A DNA stretch of 64,000 nucleotides from Methylophilus medardensis (GTDB lineage: Bacteria > Pseudomonadota > Gammaproteobacteria > Burkholderiales > Methylophilaceae): NCBI RefSeq assembly GCF_006363915.1, contig NZ_CP040946.1. The stretch is one strand, 5' to 3'. The notes beneath the pieces are model-generated. The model saw only the letters and a list, made by a program, of their open reading frames with translations, was not told the origin of the DNA and ran no database searches. Below, in pieces: positions 8,150 through 16,612 of the stretch (the stretch's first letter is position 1; every line of letters starts with the position of its first letter). Both the position numbers and the translations under genes were made by a program.

Positions 8150-10810
8150 TCAGGCTTTCAGCACTCGCTTTCTGGGCGAAATGACTGCTTGTCTTGATTG
8201 TTGCACCAACATTTGCGCAAAGACGTCTGCCGGCACCGGTGGGGAATAGAAAAACCCCTGTGCGTAATCGCAATGAATATCGAGTAACAAATCGCGCTGT
8301 AACGCCGTTTCGACGCCCTCTGCGATCACTTTGAGGCCTAGTTTATGCGCCATGACGATGATCGCCTCACATAATACATAACTCTGGTTGCCCGCATTGA
8401 GATTCCGCGTAAAGGATTGATCAATCTTCAAGTAATCAATATCGAATTTGTTCAGGTAAGACAATGAAGAATAGCCGGTGCCAAAATCATCGATGGCGAC
8501 CTGAATACCCCTATCCCTGAATTGCAGCAAGCGCTGTTCAACCACTGGATCCGGGTTCAGCAACAATCCTTCAGTGATCTCCACCACGATACGTTTGCCA
8601 TCTAGCCCCATATCGCGCAAAGCTTCTAAGCAGTCATATTGCTTAGTTAACTGCTCAACAAATTGCACCGGAGACTTGTTCACACTGATCGCAAATTCAT
8701 CGCCCATCCATGCTTGCCATTGCAAAGCATGTTGGGCCGCCTGTTGAAAAATCCAGTGCCCCATGGCCATAATATCGCCGGTCTCTTCAGCCACCGGGAT
8801 AAACAAGGCCGGACTAATCAAGCCTCGGGTGGGATGCTGCCAACGCATCAGCGCCTCGGCTTTCACAATAAGGCCGCTCTGCAAATTGATGATGGGCTGA
8901 TAATAGTCGCGCAATTCGCCGTTCTCAACCGCTGTGCGTAAATCTCGTGCGAGACTCACACGTTGTGACAGCGCCTCCCTGATCGCCAATGAGAAAAAAC
9001 GCAGGCTGTTTCGCCCATGACTTTTGGCATCGAACATGGCCTGCTCTGCATGCTGCATCATTTCTTCGGCATGTACGGCGTCATCCGGATACTGACTAAT
9101 GCCGATACTGACTGTGACGAATATCCGTTCGCCGCCCAAAATATAGGCCTTGGAGATATCTTGCATCAACTGATTGCATAGGCTTTGCAGGTCGCCGTGC
9201 AGGCCTTCCGGCAAAATAATGGCAAACTCGTCTGCGCCTAGCCTGGCAACCGTGACCTCGGGGGCCAGACATTGGCGTATACGCTGACCGACCTCAATCA
9301 ACAACTCATCGCCATGTCGGTGGCCAAGGCTATCGTTGACCTCTTTAAAACGATCCAGATCTAGCAGCAACAGGGTCACACGCTGTTGGCTTGCCGCCGC
9401 TTCGGTGACGACCCGTTTCATTTGCTGATGAAAATAGTGACGATTGGGTAATTGCGTCAAACTATCAAAGTTGGCTTGTTGCCAGATCACCGCATCTGCC
9501 TGTTTTTTTTCTGTGATATCGATATGGGTGCCGCGCATCATGCATGGTTCGCCGCCAGCCGTGGTTGAAATGAGTCGGCCACGGTCGGCGATCCATACCC
9601 AGTGACCATCGCGGTGCTGCATACGAATATCACACTCATAATAGTCAATCTCCCCCTTGAGATGGCGTTCAACCAAGGCCATCGAGGTCTGCCAATCGTC
9701 GGGGTGGGTCAAACGCTTTGCCGTTGCCAAATCGATTGGCGCAAGCGCCTCCAAGCTGTAGCCTAATATTTCTGCCCAGCGCTGGTTAAACTGACACTCG
9801 CCAGTTTGAATGTTCCACTCCCAAGTGCCGGCGCGCGTCGCATCAATGATTTCTGTCAATCGCAGGCGCTCGAGCTCGAGCTCTTTGCGCTTACTCTCAA
9901 TTTCAAAGGTTTTGCGTTTCACTGCCAATCGCAAAGTCAAAATCAGCAAAAGCAGACTGGCTGTGATCGCCACCGTCATTGCAGTCAGCCACATCCACTG
10001 CCTGGGACTCATGCCCCGATTGAGGTGGCTGCCTTTCCATTTGGTCTCGATGGCCTGCCGTTCAGCCGGCGTGATCGCAGCCATCCCCTGCTCAACTAGA
10101 TTTAATGTATCGAGGTCATCCTTACGCACCGCGCGATGAAATTTGCCTTGATATAGCGTGAATGCACGTAATATCTGGTCGTCCACCCCCAAACGATATA
10201 AATAATAACTGGCGGGATAATCATCCATACATACGATTTTCACCTCCCCGTTCAGAGTCGCCTTTATCAACGCCTCATAATTGTCGTAGAGGCGAAATGA
10301 CTTTACGCCAGCTTCTTTTAATTTAAAAATACAACCATCGCCTTTTTGAACCGCCACAGTAAAGCCTTGCAGCATACTCGGCGCGCTTAAACCGCCAATA
10401 CTCTCATGGGCATAAATCCCCACTGGCACGGTGGCATACGTGTCGCTAAACGTATATTTCTGCGCGCGCTCAGCATTCTTAAAAATCATTTCGATGACGT
10501 CTGCTTGACCGTTCAGCAGTTGTTGCTGGGCTTGCTCCCAAGCCGTCGACAGCAAGGTGACCTTGATGCCGGTCTTCTGCTCCCATAATGCCCAGTAGTC
10601 CGCGACGATACCCACGGTGTTGCCGTTGGCGTCTTTAAACAGATAGGGGGGATAATTATCGTCGCTGATGACTGTGATTGTCTTGATCTCTGCCGCACGC
10701 AATGGCAAGACTGCGAAAAGCAACATGCCACCTGCGAGCATACAGAGGATGCTCATCAGGCGTCGCAGCCCGCCTCGGGCAAAAATAGCAGGGAATCTAT
10801 GCATGGGCAA
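8150..10810 (-). CDS. Sensor GGDEF-EAL protein (SBP_bac_3, PAS, degenerate GGDEF, EAL)
   Basis: An 886-residue membrane protein. After a signal or first helix comes a periplasmic family-3 solute-binding domain (about residues 40-265, with DNYPPYLFKD). Then there is a transmembrane helix near 275-295, a PAS domain (about 315-430), GGDEF (about 440-600) and EAL (about 615-865). The cyclase signature reads LGADEF instead of GGDEF, so cyclase activity is doubtful. The EAL set is complete: EALMRW, VNKSP, VEITEG, IDDFGTG, LKIDQ, AEGVE and QGF. It most likely acts as a ligand-controlled c-di-GMP phosphodiesterase. Confidence 0.85.
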   Translation of the reverse strand: MPMHRFPAIFARGGLRRLMSILCMLAGGMLLFAVLPLRAAEIKTITVISDDNYPPYLFKDANGNTVGIVADYWALWEQKTGIKVTLLSTAWEQAQQQLLNGQADVIEMIFKNAERAQKYTFSDTYATVPVGIYAHESIGGLSAPSMLQGFTVAVQKGDGCIFKLKEAGVKSFRLYDNYEALIKATLNGEVKIVCMDDYPASYYLYRLGVDDQILRAFTLYQGKFHRAVRKDDLDTLNLVEQGMAAITPAERQAIETKWKGSHLNRGMSPRQWMWLTAMTVAITASLLLLILTLRLAVKRKTFEIESKRKELELERLRLTEIIDATRAGTWEWNIQTGECQFNQRWAEILGYSLEALAPIDLATAKRLTHPDDWQTSMALVERHLKGEIDYYECDIRMQHRDGHWVWIADRGRLISTTAGGEPCMMRGTHIDITEKKQADAVIWQQANFDSLTQLPNRHYFHQQMKRVVTEAAASQQRVTLLLLDLDRFKEVNDSLGHRHGDELLIEVGQRIRQCLAPEVTVARLGADEFAIILPEGLHGDLQSLCNQLMQDISKAYILGGERIFVTVSIGISQYPDDAVHAEEMMQHAEQAMFDAKSHGRNSLRFFSLAIREALSQRVSLARDLRTAVENGELRDYYQPIINLQSGLIVKAEALMRWQHPTRGLISPALFIPVAEETGDIMAMGHWIFQQAAQHALQWQAWMGDEFAISVNKSPVQFVEQLTKQYDCLEALRDMGLDGKRIVVEITEGLLLNPDPVVEQRLLQFRDRGIQVAIDDFGTGYSSLSYLNKFDIDYLKIDQSFTRNLNAGNQSYVLCEAIIVMAHKLGLKVIAEGVETALQRDLLLDIHCDYAQGFFYSPPVPADVFAQMLVQQSRQAVISPRKRVLKA

Positions 10811-10858
10811 TCATGGGATAAACGGTGCGTAGATCAAAAGTGACTTAACAAGCGCATA

Positions 10859-10883
10859 GCGTAAATAATACAAATATTTACGC
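10859..10883. promoter_or_regulatory. Inverted repeat upstream of the SBP-PAS-GGDEF-EAL gene
   Basis: Perfect 9-bp arms, GCGTAAATA/TATTTACGC, surround a 7-nt loop, 48 bp before the start codon at 10810. The rest of this 165-bp gap is very AT-rich, with repeated TTTTATAAA blocks. An operator or promoter region is possible; the regulator is unknown. Confidence 0.35.
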
Positions 10884-10976
10884 CAATTGTCTTTTTATAA
10901 ATGATTTTTTTATAAAAATACTTTTATAAAAACCATTTTATCCACAGATTTACGCAGTCATCTGAGCGCGCGGCCC

Positions 10977-11001
10977 AAAAAAACGTCCTCCTAAGCGGAC
11001 G
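10977..11001 (-). terminator. Terminator after the pyridoxamine-oxidase-like gene
   Basis: Read on the minus strand, CGTCC and GGACG pair around an 8-nt loop and are followed by seven T. It lies 28 bp past the stop of the gene at 11029. Confidence 0.75.
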
Positions 11002-11028
11002 CGTATCACAGGCGGCTTTTAGGCACAC

Positions 11029-11688
11029 TCAAACATCGGGCGCGCCGGCTTTAATTTTAGCCACCCAATCTTCAACTTGAATAAAACCAGCCGCCTGCGC
11101 TTTCTCTGCATCCTCGGCTGAAATCACATCCTGCACAAATTCTAGGCGCTTCCACTCTGCGAGCGGAGTCTGGCATTCAGCAACCGGCACATATCGAGAC
11201 TGACTGTCACGCGTATAGCGATGAATATAGCGTGGACAATTCTGCCATAACTCGGACAAAGTCACTTTCACCACAAACTCGGCCTCTTGATACAGCGCCA
11301 GCAAGGCGGGCTCGTTAGAGACTTCACTGACGCCTTGTAATCGAATCCGGTGCGGGCGCTCAAACGAAATGAACAGCATGCCTATGTCCGCGTTCTCGAC
11401 CATATTGCCCACCGACAACTGCATACCATTGCCGTTATAGATCGGAAAAATCAGCGTCTTATCATCGACCACACGGACAAATCCGGTAAAGCCGCCTTTG
11501 TAAGACACGGTCGGTCTGCCCTGATGGTCAACGGTAGACAGAAAAAACATGTCCAGTGACTCAATAAAACCCTTTGCATCCTCGTCGATTTCGGTCTTAC
11601 AAGCGATTTCTTCAATACGATCCGCGAGCTTTCTCGTGCCTTGTTGATCTTGCACTCTACGGTGTGTTTCTCCAAACAAACGACTCAT
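11029..11688 (-). CDS. Pyridoxamine 5'-phosphate oxidase-like FMN-binding protein
   Basis: A 219-residue cytoplasmic protein with a split-barrel flavin fold. The core runs from FFLSTVDHQGRPTVSYKGG through TLIFPIYNGNGMQLSVGN to IGMLFISFERPHRIRLQG, which follows the PNPOx-like pattern for FMN and partner contacts. The C-terminal tail (CPRYIHRY) is also typical of this PNPOx-like subgroup. Family members act on flavin, pyridoxal phosphate, haem or F420-linked substrates, so the real substrate is unknown. It is a single-gene unit with a terminator. A degenerate CCTACA-type element lies about 75 bp upstream. Confidence 0.75.
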   Translation of the reverse strand: MSRLFGETHRRVQDQQGTRKLADRIEEIACKTEIDEDAKGFIESLDMFFLSTVDHQGRPTVSYKGGFTGFVRVVDDKTLIFPIYNGNGMQLSVGNMVENADIGMLFISFERPHRIRLQGVSEVSNEPALLALYQEAEFVVKVTLSELWQNCPRYIHRYTRDSQSRYVPVAECQTPLAEWKRLEFVQDVISAEDAEKAQAAGFIQVEDWVAKIKAGAPDV

Positions 11689-11762
11689 CCTATCCCCTTA
11701 TGCTTATCGCGCGTAGTGCGCTGTTAAAAATGCGTGTTGTCAGCGGATCACCCGCCAAGCCT

Positions 11763-11778
11763 CACAATCTATTGTAGG
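11763..11778 (-). promoter_or_regulatory. Degenerate CCTACA-N6-TCAG-like element upstream of the FMN-binding protein gene
   Basis: On the minus strand CCTACA is followed after six bases by TGTG rather than TCAG. It lies 75 bp upstream of the start at 11688, close to the distances of the full elements elsewhere in the window. Only the first half matches, so membership of that family is tentative. Confidence 0.3.
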
Positions 11779-11798
11779 GCGTTCATCTTACGCTGTCA

Positions 11799-12114
11799 TT
11801 AAAACAGCCGTATCAGGCGCACACTCCAGAGCCGTTGCAAACGATCCGGATGATCCAGCGTAAACCAAGCCGTGCCCATTTGCACGGTATAGTGCTGGCT
11901 GGCATCATAATGCAATTGGGGGGTGAGCCGATAACGCCAAGGCTCACCGCCTGATTGAGCTCTAACCCTAGAGTGACCGCGTCGGACACCTCATAAAACA
12001 CCGTATTGTTGAGTAGAAAGTTCGAGCGCGCAGTCCCAACATGCTGAGCGATGACCATTGATCGCCCCATTGCATGGCATGAATGACGGTCGACCGCTGC
12101 CAGATAGCCGTGGC
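11799..12114 (-). pseudogene. 3' relic of a beta-barrel-like protein gene, frameshifted
   Basis: Three frames must be joined to read it. The first gives STVIHAMQWGDQW. The second gives NNTVFYEVSDAVTLGLELN. The third, entered around 11950, gives GEPWRYRLTPQLHYDAS and ends LWSVRLIRLF before TAA at 11799-11801. Alternating polar and aromatic residues suggest the last strands of an outer-membrane transporter or porin-like protein. The 5' part is gone; the relic directly abuts the stop codon of the diguanylate cyclase gene. Family assignment is only by general character. Confidence 0.55.
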
Positions 12115-13503
12115 TTACTGCCAGAGGCTGTAAGTGTTTCTGCCCGACTGCTTGGCCTGATAAAGCGCCAAATCTGCCTGCTTAAGGAGTTGCTTGAGCG
12201 TGATCTCGGAGGAGGGGTCATACATGGTCAGGCCAATACTGAGCTGCACGGGGACCGCTTGGCCATGTATCTGCATCGGCACATTAAACATCCCGATCAG
12301 CATGCTAGCAATGGAGATCAAGCCCTCCGGCGAAGATTGATCTTTCAACACGATGACAAATTCATCGCCGCCTAAACGGCTAACCGTGTCAGAGTCGCGA
12401 ATACAGGATTTCAGCTTGGTCGCGACCGCTTTAATCACTTCATCGCCGATATCATGCCCATGCTGATCATTGATCAATTTGAAATGATCGATATCCAGTG
12501 CCATCAATCCAAATTTTTTGCCTTCTCTTCTCGCCTCTGAGTGTGCGTAATTCAAGCGACTATCTAATAATCGTCGATTGGGTAAGCCAGTGAGGCTATC
12601 CATCAAAGCCCCTTCAGACAAATAGTATCGTTCCTGCGCAAAAAAGTAGGCCATGGTGCCCATTAAAAAACTGAACAAAAGACTCAACACCACCCCGATG
12701 CGCTTGCCAGGCAACGCGGCGATATGTTTGTTTTCAATCGCCCACTCCCAACTACCATTGGGCACCTTAGTTCGCTGTAAAAAAATATGTTTGTGATCAA
12801 ACAACGCAGGATCCCCATAAAACACGCTTTTTTGCTCGGCGGTTCTGATCGCAAAAGTGAATTGAGGTTGCTGCAAATCTTTGAATGCATCCTGTAAAAA
12901 ATGCGGGGTATCAATCACGGTCGACATCAGCCCCCAGTAATGCCCATCGATAAAGATAGGAAAACGATAAATCATGCCAGTGCCGCCCTGCATTAAGGCA
13001 AGCGGGCCATCCAACACGCCTTCGCGAGAGTCGATAGCCACTTTTACCTTGGGCCACTGCGTTGGCACTTGCCGGTAATCCACACCGAGAATCTTTTCGT
13101 TGCCTGCTTCTGGGTAAACATAAGCGAGCTTGTAATCCACCGCCACCGCCAGATTTCTGACATGGTGGGTATGCGCAAACAGGTCTGCCAGCATGGCTTG
13201 CATTTTGTCGCGTTGCAGGTCATCACGATAGACCTTGATGTAACTGGAGAATCCGTTTGAAATAAATAATAGTGCATTTAATTCACGATCCAACTCGGCA
13301 CGCAGCAGGTTGCCGTAAGAAGCCGCTTCAAGGTAAGCGTCACTTTCCGCTTTCTGCCGTTGGTAATCCAACAGAAAGTGCCAAAACAAAAAAGCCAAAG
13401 TTGCTGCGAACACAGCAATCATCTGGCTTTTGAAGGTTTGACTCAATGTTAGACGCACGATGAACTTCACAAAAAACTTATTCAGTATTATAAATGAAGC
13501 CAA
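12115..13503 (-). CDS. Diguanylate cyclase with periplasmic CHASE sensor
   Basis: A 462-residue membrane protein. A transmembrane helix lies near residues 25-45. A CHASE domain follows (about 75-235: HHVRNLAVAVDY, YPEAGNEKILGVDY, GPLALMQGGTGMIYRFPIF). The second helix is near 270-290, then a GGDEF domain with LGGDEFV. RDSD five residues before the signature fits the RxxD inhibitory site, so product feedback is expected. There is no EAL domain. It makes c-di-GMP in response to an unknown small ligand. It is transcribed alone; a decayed gene lies immediately downstream. Confidence 0.85.
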   Translation of the reverse strand: MASFIILNKFFVKFIVRLTLSQTFKSQMIAVFAATLAFLFWHFLLDYQRQKAESDAYLEAASYGNLLRAELDRELNALLFISNGFSSYIKVYRDDLQRDKMQAMLADLFAHTHHVRNLAVAVDYKLAYVYPEAGNEKILGVDYRQVPTQWPKVKVAIDSREGVLDGPLALMQGGTGMIYRFPIFIDGHYWGLMSTVIDTPHFLQDAFKDLQQPQFTFAIRTAEQKSVFYGDPALFDHKHIFLQRTKVPNGSWEWAIENKHIAALPGKRIGVVLSLLFSFLMGTMAYFFAQERYYLSEGALMDSLTGLPNRRLLDSRLNYAHSEARREGKKFGLMALDIDHFKLINDQHGHDIGDEVIKAVATKLKSCIRDSDTVSRLGGDEFVIVLKDQSSPEGLISIASMLIGMFNVPMQIHGQAVPVQLSIGLTMYDPSSEITLKQLLKQADLALYQAKQSGRNTYSLWQ

Positions 13504-13603
13504 AGTCAGGCTTTTTGAGAAAGAACAAGTGTTTTATACCGCAATTATCCAATGATTCACGCGATCATGATCATCGTGACGCCCGCCTGCCCCACAAACA
13601 TGG

Positions 13604-13768
13604 TTAAAAATCGATAAAGCCGATGGCAAACGCCATCATGATGAGGACGGCGAAAAGTAGGCTCAATGCCCGTACTGGATCTATGCCCCAGCGCACGCGA
13701 TAGCAACCAACGCGCACAGCATGCGCGAAAGCAAGCGCGACGATTACCATCAGCAGCATATTTAGCAT
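13604..13768 (-). CDS. Small two-helix membrane protein, 54 aa
   Basis: Starts MLNMLLMVIV and ends FAIGFIDF. Residues about 3-17 and 36-52 are hydrophobic helices with a short basic linker (RVGCYRVRWG) between. An AGGAGG Shine-Dalgarno sits 5 bp before the ATG, which strongly supports translation of this frame over a longer overlapping one without it. No family is recognised. Upstream is a CTGACA-N6-TCAG element at 13882, facing a mirrored one that serves the next gene on the plus strand. It is probably co-regulated with other small genes here. Confidence 0.65.
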   Translation of the reverse strand: MLNMLLMVIVALAFAHAVRVGCYRVRWGIDPVRALSLLFAVLIMMAFAIGFIDF

Positions 13769-13881
13769 ACGCACCTCCTGCATTCACTGACTCACGGTTT
13801 CACCTTACGGGTCGCGCAAGATGAAAGACCTACGTCACAGGATGATGCCGCAATCCCCCCCCATCTGCGAGACGCTGGAGG

Positions 13882-13897
13882 CTGAAGTTGTTGTCAG
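13882..13897 (-). promoter_or_regulatory. CTGACA-N6-TCAG element upstream of the 54-aa membrane protein gene
   Basis: Minus-strand CTGACA, six bases, then TCAG, preceded by TT as in the stricter CCTACA-N6-TCAG elements. Its near end is 114 bp from the start codon at 13768. It lies back to back with the plus-strand copy at 13941. Confidence 0.5.
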
Positions 13898-13940
13898 AAT
13901 CCTCGTACAGCCATCGCCTCTCAAGTCCTAGCAGGACATT

Positions 13941-13956
13941 CTGACAGCGGAATCAG
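13941..13956 (+). promoter_or_regulatory. CTGACA-N6-TCAG element upstream of the proline-rich small gene
   Basis: Plus-strand CTGACA, six bases, then TCAG, again preceded by TT. It ends 72 bp before the ATG at 14028. With the copy at 13882 it makes a divergent pair 43 bp apart. Confidence 0.5.
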
Positions 13957-14027
13957 GCCAGCACTGACAAGCACGCAGCATATGGACAGCTATGATAAAA
14001 ATACTTAACCAATGATAGGGGATTGAA

Positions 14028-14228
14028 ATGTTTGATCAGACCACAAGTGAGGGAATGTGTTTTGCTCAGCCACCCGATATACAACCACCCGGGGTGCCAA
14101 TAGAGGTGCCGGGTGATCTCCCCGGGCCGATTGACCCTGAGCCCGATACGCCTGATGCACCCATCAGCCCACCCGAACCAGACGTTCAACCTGACATTAT
14201 CGGCAGGTCGGGCGCGCATTTCGCCTAA
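14028..14228 (+). CDS. Small proline/acid-rich protein, 66 aa
   Basis: After a short N-terminus (MFDQTTSEG) the protein is dominated by PP, PGxP and PxPD patterns, such as PPGVPIEVPGDLPGPIDPEP. It has no signal peptide or membrane helix and is predicted to be disordered and acidic. GGGG lies 6 bp before the ATG. Short Pro-rich proteins of this look are seen in related bacteria but have no known role. The upstream element at 13941 argues that it is a real, regulated gene. Confidence 0.5.
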   Translation: MFDQTTSEGMCFAQPPDIQPPGVPIEVPGDLPGPIDPEPDTPDAPISPPEPDVQPDIIGRSGAHFA

Positions 14229-14277
14229 ATTAGGACATCAAAAACCGATCGATTGACTGGTCACGGGGCTTGGCTGT

Positions 14278-14427
14278 TCACCCAGAGAAGGTCAGCAACA
14301 GCAATACCACCAGTAACAGCCCTAAGCCACCGCTGGGGAAATACCCCCAACTCGCGCTGTGCGACCAGGTTGGTAAAGCTCCTATCAATGCAAGCACGAG
14401 AATCACGATCAGTATGGTGCTAAACAT
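14278..14427 (-). CDS. DUF3309 small membrane protein (copy 1), 49 aa
   Basis: Begins MFSTILIVILVLALIGALPT, then WSHSASWGYFPSGGLGL and a second hydrophobic helix. The GALPTW and WGYxPSGGxGL motifs are diagnostic of DUF3309. The protein has two membrane helices joined by the aromatic-Gly turn. Its function is unknown; the family is often found near stress-related genes. A second copy lies at 16613 and shares the same type of upstream element. The gene is below usual ORF length cut-offs. Only a distant Shine-Dalgarno (AGGAG, about 9 bp) precedes the ATG. Confidence 0.8.
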   Translation of the reverse strand: MFSTILIVILVLALIGALPTWSHSASWGYFPSGGLGLLLVVLLLLTFSG

Positions 14428-14533
14428 CCTACGCTCCTGTCATGCAGCCAAGTCAGCAATGGTGTGATTGGATGCCAAGTTGAACAAGGTTTTATGATGC
14501 CCGCAAACCCAAAGCCCAACCATGATACTCACG

Positions 14534-14549
14534 CTGAAATGATTGTAGG
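14534..14549 (-). promoter_or_regulatory. CCTACA-N6-TCAG element upstream of DUF3309 copy 1
   Basis: Minus-strand CCTACA-ATCATT-TCAG, preceded by GTTT. It lies 107 bp upstream of the start at 14427. A CATGGT block follows TCAG after 9 bp, as it also does at DUF3309 copy 2. Confidence 0.6.
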
Positions 14550-14639
14550 AAACAATAAGGCAGGTGAGCACACCATTCGACACAATCGCGCTCCGTTTGG
14601 GTAGACTCCCCAATTCACACGCATACATAAGGTTAACCT

Positions 14640-15125
14640 ATGAGTCTAAGCACATTTCAGTTCAGTGTTTCCATTTGGGAAATCATCATCCGAGGCTCCA
14701 TTGTTTACTGGTTCCTGTTCCTCATCTTTAGGCTGATTCTGCGGCGTGACATGGGCGATGTAGGCATTGGTGATTTTTTGTTTGTGATGATTGTGGCCGA
14801 TGCCTCGCAAAATGCGATGAGTGGCGATGCCAAGTCGATTCCTGACGGGTTGGCGCTGATTAGCGTGCTCGTGGTGTGGAATGTATTGATCGACTGGCTC
14901 AGTTTTAAAAATACCTGGATCAGAGGCCTGATCGAGCCGCCGCCTTTGGTGCTGGTGCGCAATGGCGTATTGCAGACACGCGCCATGCGAAAAGAATTTA
15001 TAACGAAAGAGGACATTCTGTCCAAGCTACGTGAAGAAGGGATTGAGCACCTGTCACAAGTCAGAAAAATGCAGTTGGAGTCAGATGGCCAGCTCAGCAT
15101 TATTCAACGCGAAAAATCAGAATAA
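14640..15125 (+). CDS. YetF/DUF421 family membrane protein
   Basis: A 161-residue protein. Three N-terminal membrane helices (about residues 10-85) carry the family patterns RGSIVYWFLFLIFRLILRR and DFLFVMIVADASQNAM. The cytoplasmic C-terminal domain contains PPPLVLVRNGVL, then SKLREEGIEHLSQVRKMQLESDGQLSII, the standard DUF421 end. The family is widespread and often stress-linked, with unknown biochemistry. It is transcribed alone and starts 2 bp after a GGTTAACCT sequence. Length is somewhat shorter than the ~200-230 residues of YetF paralogues but normal for single-domain members. Confidence 0.85.
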   Translation: MSLSTFQFSVSIWEIIIRGSIVYWFLFLIFRLILRRDMGDVGIGDFLFVMIVADASQNAMSGDAKSIPDGLALISVLVVWNVLIDWLSFKNTWIRGLIEPPPLVLVRNGVLQTRAMRKEFITKEDILSKLREEGIEHLSQVRKMQLESDGQLSIIQREKSE

Positions 15126-15181
15126 TCCTGCGGGTACGCAATCAATCCATAGAATCGGTGCTGAGTGGGGAAAAAATTCGT

Positions 15182-16147
15182 TTATTTTTTTGACTGCCGA
15201 ATCTCTTGCAGCGTCTGCGCCAGCTGCAATCTTAACTGCGCATTATCGCCAGCAAGCAACAAACCTTGCTCCGCAACCGTCTCGGCCTGCTTCAGCTGTT
15301 GTTGTGCCAACAAGACATTGGCCAGATTATTATGTGCAGCGGCTGAATTAGGATACACCGTGATCATGCGCGTGAAGGTGTTTACTGCCAACGGCAAATC
15401 GTGGTTTGCATACGCCGCGTTGCCCAAACCCATTAATAACACTTCATGCGTAGGCCAACGCGCAACGGCCGTCTGATAAGCTGTCAGGCGCTCAACCACC
15501 GATGCGGTTTTTTCATAGCGCACTAAGGCGTTGGCAACCGCATCCGCATCCGCACTGGCTGACAACTTATCCGCAGACAAGGCGACGAATGCCCAATGGT
15601 CACTGCGCGCCCAAGTCCGCTCAAAAGCACTCAAGGACATTTCAAAGCGCGGATAAGTGCCCGACCTTAGCACGATGCGTTCACGGTCCAGATCAAACCC
15701 TACCACCACCGCATAATGCCAGGCAGGCACCCATGAAAAACCAAGGTTTTGCATCACCACCACTACATTACCCGCAGCGACTTCCTGCATCACAGCCTCA
15801 AGTTGCGACGGAATCTTCACGACGACTGCGCCATGCCGTCTTGCCGCGGCGAGCATTTCAATTTGCAAACTGCCTTGGCGGCTTGGCATATAAACTTCTG
15901 GCGTCAATTGATCGGGCGTGACGGCAATATGCACAGCAGTCAACGCGGTTGCTAAGGCCGCTGGCCCGCACTGATATTCTGATTGCGGAAAGAATGGTGT
16001 GTCTGAAAGCTCAACCTGTCTTGGTAAACGGGTCTGCTGCGTGACCTCGCGCACCCCACTGGCCGCGCAGGCAGTCAGCAGGCAACACAAAGCCAGCAGG
16101 CACACATGGCGCGCACTGGCTTGCAAACTGAGTATCCGCTTACCCAA
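15182..16147 (-). CDS. PA2778-family lipoprotein: C39-like cysteine peptidase with TPR tail
   Basis: A 321-residue exported protein with a lipobox LTAC near residue 27. The peptidase part carries FFPQSEYQCGPAALATAL, with the catalytic Cys in QCGPA, and WHYAVVVGFD with the His. The C-terminal ~110 residues are TPRs (AAHNNLANVLLAQQQLKQAE). This is the PA2778 family layout. The gene follows the PA2779-family gene after 12 bp, and that pair is a recurring unit in proteobacteria of unknown function. Both probably belong to one operon starting at DUF3309 copy 2. Confidence 0.85.
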   Translation of the reverse strand: MGKRILSLQASARHVCLLALCCLLTACAASGVREVTQQTRLPRQVELSDTPFFPQSEYQCGPAALATALTAVHIAVTPDQLTPEVYMPSRQGSLQIEMLAAARRHGAVVVKIPSQLEAVMQEVAAGNVVVVMQNLGFSWVPAWHYAVVVGFDLDRERIVLRSGTYPRFEMSLSAFERTWARSDHWAFVALSADKLSASADADAVANALVRYEKTASVVERLTAYQTAVARWPTHEVLLMGLGNAAYANHDLPLAVNTFTRMITVYPNSAAAHNNLANVLLAQQQLKQAETVAEQGLLLAGDNAQLRLQLAQTLQEIRQSKK

Positions 16148-16159
16148 CGCAACGATCCA

Positions 16160-16558
16160 TTAACGTACCGAGCGCGTAAACGGGAATATTTTTGTAAAGC
16201 CCAAAATATCTGTTAACAACAACACCAAAAACACCAGCACAACGGCACCGATAAAACCACCACCGGCCGGGGCTTTATCTAATTGGGAGGCCAGCTGATT
16301 CGCTTCGTCATCAGAGAGCGCAGCCACTCTAGACTTGGCTTCTTGTGGATCGATGCCTCGTTTCACCAACTGCGTTTGCACCTCTTCACGTGAAAGCATC
16401 TCAATAATTTTTGCCTTGTCTTGTGCAGCTTTATCGGAGATTGTCGCAGTTGCGACTTGCTCCGTGCCGATCATGGCAGCCTGCACTGCCTGAATAGAGC
16501 CAGTAAACAACAAAGATGCAACCAAAAAAGCACTTAAACAACGTTGAGCGAATAACAT
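16160..16558 (-). CDS. PA2779-family membrane protein
   Basis: A 132-residue protein. The signal peptide or helix spans about residues 8-28. A charged helical region follows with the family motif REEVQTQLVKRGIDPQEAKSR and VAALSDDEANQLA. A C-terminal membrane helix (about 100-120) ends with a short basic tail. It precedes the PA2778-family peptidase by 12 bp and follows DUF3309 copy 2 after 54 bp. Function is unknown; the conserved pairing suggests it is a partner or substrate of the peptidase. Confidence 0.85.
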   Translation of the reverse strand: MLFAQRCLSAFLVASLLFTGSIQAVQAAMIGTEQVATATISDKAAQDKAKIIEMLSREEVQTQLVKRGIDPQEAKSRVAALSDDEANQLASQLDKAPAGGGFIGAVVLVFLVLLLTDILGFTKIFPFTRSVR

Positions 16559-16612
16559 GATAATGTCCTCTTAATTAAGTTTGCGGCTAAAGCCATTCAA
16601 GGTATCCCAACG

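Noticed and set aside
13557..13787. 76-codon minus-strand frame over the 54-aa membrane protein
   Set aside because: The shorter frame has AGGAGG at the right distance and clean membrane helices; the longer frame has neither.
14545..14575. GGAAAC next to the shared element as an ECF-sigma -35 box
   Set aside because: It would point away from the small genes at three of the four sites, and no matching -10 is found at a fixed distance.
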